From: Bacteroidales bacterium
Lineage (GTDB): Bacteria; Bacteroidota; Bacteroidia; Bacteroidales; UBA10428
Direction of reading: 5' to 3'
DNA: 8,799 nt
NCBI GenBank assembly: GCA_030626465.1
Contig: DAOUOU010000113.1
Coordinates: 1 to 8,799, forward strand
Of this stretch, positions 7,415 to 8,799 are shown piece by piece. The notes beneath the pieces were generated by a model, which worked only from the letters and a program-made list of their open reading frames with translations, did not search any database and was not told the DNA's origin. The position numbers and the translations under genes are program-made. Within the stretch, counting starts at the first letter, position 1. Every line of letters begins with the position of its first letter.

Positions 7415-8173
7415 CTATAGTTCTTTGATTTTTATATTCCTGAACCAGACATCATCACCATGATCCTGGAGACCTATGTATCCTTCTTCGGCAGTATTAA
7501 CAAAGTCTTCCCAGTCTTTAAACTTGCTATCGGCACACATCTGTTTCCAGTCGTCGGTCCAGAGATGATATTCCACAACATTTTCTCCATTCATCCAGTG
7601 AATGACCGTTCCCTTATAGACAGTTATCTTTACATGGTTCCATTCCCCGGATGATTTCGCATTTTGTGGTGTAGCAGGTATCAGATCATAAAGAGCTCCG
7701 GCCTGACGATTTCCTTTAATACCCAATTTTGCATCAGGATGTTTTTCGTTATCAAGAATCTGCATCTCAGGAGAAGATTTGTAAATAGGATCGCCGGGAA
7801 CAGTATCATTGCCACAATTCTCCCTTGCCAGATAAAAAATACCACTGTTACCTCCTTCAGAAACTTTCCATTCCAGGCTCAATTCAAAATTTCTGTATAT
7901 TTTCCTGCAAACAATATCACCTCCATCAGTGGCTCCGGCTTCACCTTTCCCTGAACCCTTAATGTGAATTGTACCCTCGTCTATGACCCAGGCACCTGGA
8001 ACAGTATCTTTGCAATAGCCCCGCCAATGGTCCATCGTATTGCCATCGAAGAGTAATTCCCACCCTTCCTTAATTTCTTTCTTGGATAACTGGTTCGGTC
8101 CAACTTCTTCTTTGCATGCTGCCAGAGAGCAAATAAAGAGTATTGCAAAGGATTTAATTATCAGATTTTTCAT
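7415..8173 (-). CDS. DUF1080 family lipoprotein (3-keto-disaccharide/3-keto-glycoside hydrolase-like)
   Basis: This 252-residue protein has a lipoprotein signal: a hydrophobic stretch (3-17) and SLAAC with C20 as the lipidation site. The remainder is one DUF1080 (PF06439) beta-jelly-roll domain, recognisable from GWELLFDGNTMDHWRG (37-52), GGDIVCRKIYRNFELSLEW (84-102), EGGNSGIFYLARE (106-118), SSPEMQILDN (133-142), AGALYDLIP (158-166), GEWNHVKITV (176-185), HWMNGENVVEY (192-202) and YIGLQDHGDDVWFRNIKIKEL (232-252). Characterised members cleave glycosides that were first oxidised at C3 of the non-reducing sugar. The C3 ketone makes the glycosidic bond labile. Length is normal for a single-domain member. 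It is anchored on the periplasmic side and sits 54 bases after the oxidoreductase gene that would supply such a ketone. Whether this copy hydrolyses or eliminates, and on which aglycone, is not visible. Confidence 0.9.
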   Translation of the reverse strand: MKNLIIKSFAILFICSLAACKEEVGPNQLSKKEIKEGWELLFDGNTMDHWRGYCKDTVPGAWVIDEGTIHIKGSGKGEAGATDGGDIVCRKIYRNFELSLEWKVSEGGNSGIFYLARENCGNDTVPGDPIYKSSPEMQILDNEKHPDAKLGIKGNRQAGALYDLIPATPQNAKSSGEWNHVKITVYKGTVIHWMNGENVVEYHLWTDDWKQMCADSKFKDWEDFVNTAEEGYIGLQDHGDDVWFRNIKIKEL

Positions 8174-8227
8174 TTTTTAATATTTAGTCGTTTAATATTT
8201 TTCCAAAATACCTTACATAACCAAGTA

Positions 8228-8799
8228 CTACAGAGTCCATCCTTCTCTGTATGTATGCTTGATGTATTCTTCGGCAGCCTGTTTGGCATTTATTGTCGCA
8301 CGCTGCGTATCGAAATGAGGATGACCATCTTTAATTTCAAATTTATCCGAGGTAACAACCCTGATCTCATCACTATCGGAGATATTTATAAATTTCATGT
8401 CTTTTCCATCCCATTCTAATTCGCGTTTCAGATCCTGCAGCCGCACAGCTACTACACCCATAACCACCATCTCATTCAGAGGCCCGGCATAATTAAAGTT
8501 TGAGCTGGCCTCAACACGGTTCTCCGGACTCTCTTTACAGGCGCGAATCCAATCCAGTTGATGTCCAATATTGATCTGGCGTTCACCTTCCATTACAAGA
8601 TGCGGCTCTATTCGTCGCAAGGATTTTGCCGGCCTGTTATATGAATCATTCAGCGATAAAGGAAGTAAAAACGGATCTCTGCCATAACATCCACACATTA
8701 ATTTTCCTTTAGTACCAATAAACAGGCAACCTCCACTCGAATCTCTGCCCATGATGTCCCCTTCAGGAAGCTCTTCTGGTCTTTCAGGCAATAAGCCAC
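8228..8799 (-). CDS. Gfo/Idh/MocA-family oxidoreductase, C-terminal part (5' end beyond the window)
   Basis: The frame is open to the right edge, and only the last 189 residues or so are present. An apparent start at 8791 is a TTG inside the coding region, because the frame continues upstream as GLLPERPEELPEGD. The piece is the C-terminal, substrate-binding alpha/beta part of the Bacteroidota/Planctomycetota-type MocA oxidoreductases. Hallmarks are GGCLFIGTKGKLMCGCYG, GHQLDWIRACKESP, NRVEASSNFNYAGPLNEMVVMG, VAVRLQDLKRELEWDG and the terminal AAEEYIKHTYREGW. The NAD(P)-binding Rossmann half and the catalytic EKP-type motif lie outside the window, so activity and any Tat signal cannot be checked. 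In this context it is the natural candidate for C3 oxidation of a glycoside before DUF1080 cleavage. It is the first visible gene of the - strand operon, ending 54 bases before the DUF1080 start. Confidence 0.9.
   Translation of the reverse strand, partial: GLLPERPEELPEGDIMGRDSSGGCLFIGTKGKLMCGCYGRDPFLLPLSLNDSYNRPAKSLRRIEPHLVMEGERQINIGHQLDWIRACKESPENRVEASSNFNYAGPLNEMVVMGVVAVRLQDLKRELEWDGKDMKFINISDSDEIRVVTSDKFEIKDGHPHFDTQRATINAKQAAEEYIKHTYREGWTL

Noticed and set aside
8228..8791. A complete short gene starting at 8791
   Set aside because: The codon is TTG, the frame is open to the window edge, and the protein lacks the Rossmann half, so this is only the tail of a longer oxidoreductase.

Overview
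The window looks like a chromosomal piece of a free-living Bacteroidota bacterium. The reasons are an AT-rich background, starts without clear Shine-Dalgarno sequences, a TPR sensor kinase paired with a LytTR regulator, a surface protein with a module resembling the type IX (Por) sorting fold, and a sugar-catabolic cluster of Gfo/Idh/MocA oxidoreductase, DUF1080 hydrolase and TIM-barrel isomerase. There are no RNA genes, CRISPR arrays, insertion sequences or phage genes that I can see, and no gene-free stretch exceeds about 200 bases.

Left part, + strand (1-3300): an exported, probably lipid-anchored AGE-family (cellobiose/N-acylglucosamine 2-epimerase-like) enzyme. A 202-base gap with a 21-base tandem repeat follows, then a 524-residue secreted modular protein (carboxypeptidase-regulatory-like domain split by a sorting-like insert, fibronectin III-like domain, C-terminal DNRLRE domain). 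A strong hairpin plus T-run closes this strand.

Middle, - strand (3338-6289): a two-gene sensory operon. The kinase has a signal peptide, ten 40-residue TPR units, one membrane span and a LytS-type histidine kinase core. It is followed by a LytTR response regulator whose best start is the ATG at 4096.

Right part, - strand (6408-8799, running off the right edge): a probable catabolic operon in the order oxidoreductase (C-terminal part only), DUF1080 lipoprotein, Tat-exported xylose-isomerase-like TIM barrel. This set matches the oxidise-then-cleave route for glycosides, in which a sugar is oxidised at C3 and the resulting 3-keto-glycoside is cleaved by a DUF1080 enzyme. The TIM barrel may process the keto-sugar. 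The exported epimerase at the left could act on the same or a related disaccharide, and the kinase/regulator pair could control the locus. Both links are inferences from proximity. The promoter of the catabolic operon and the oxidoreductase N-terminus lie outside the window.
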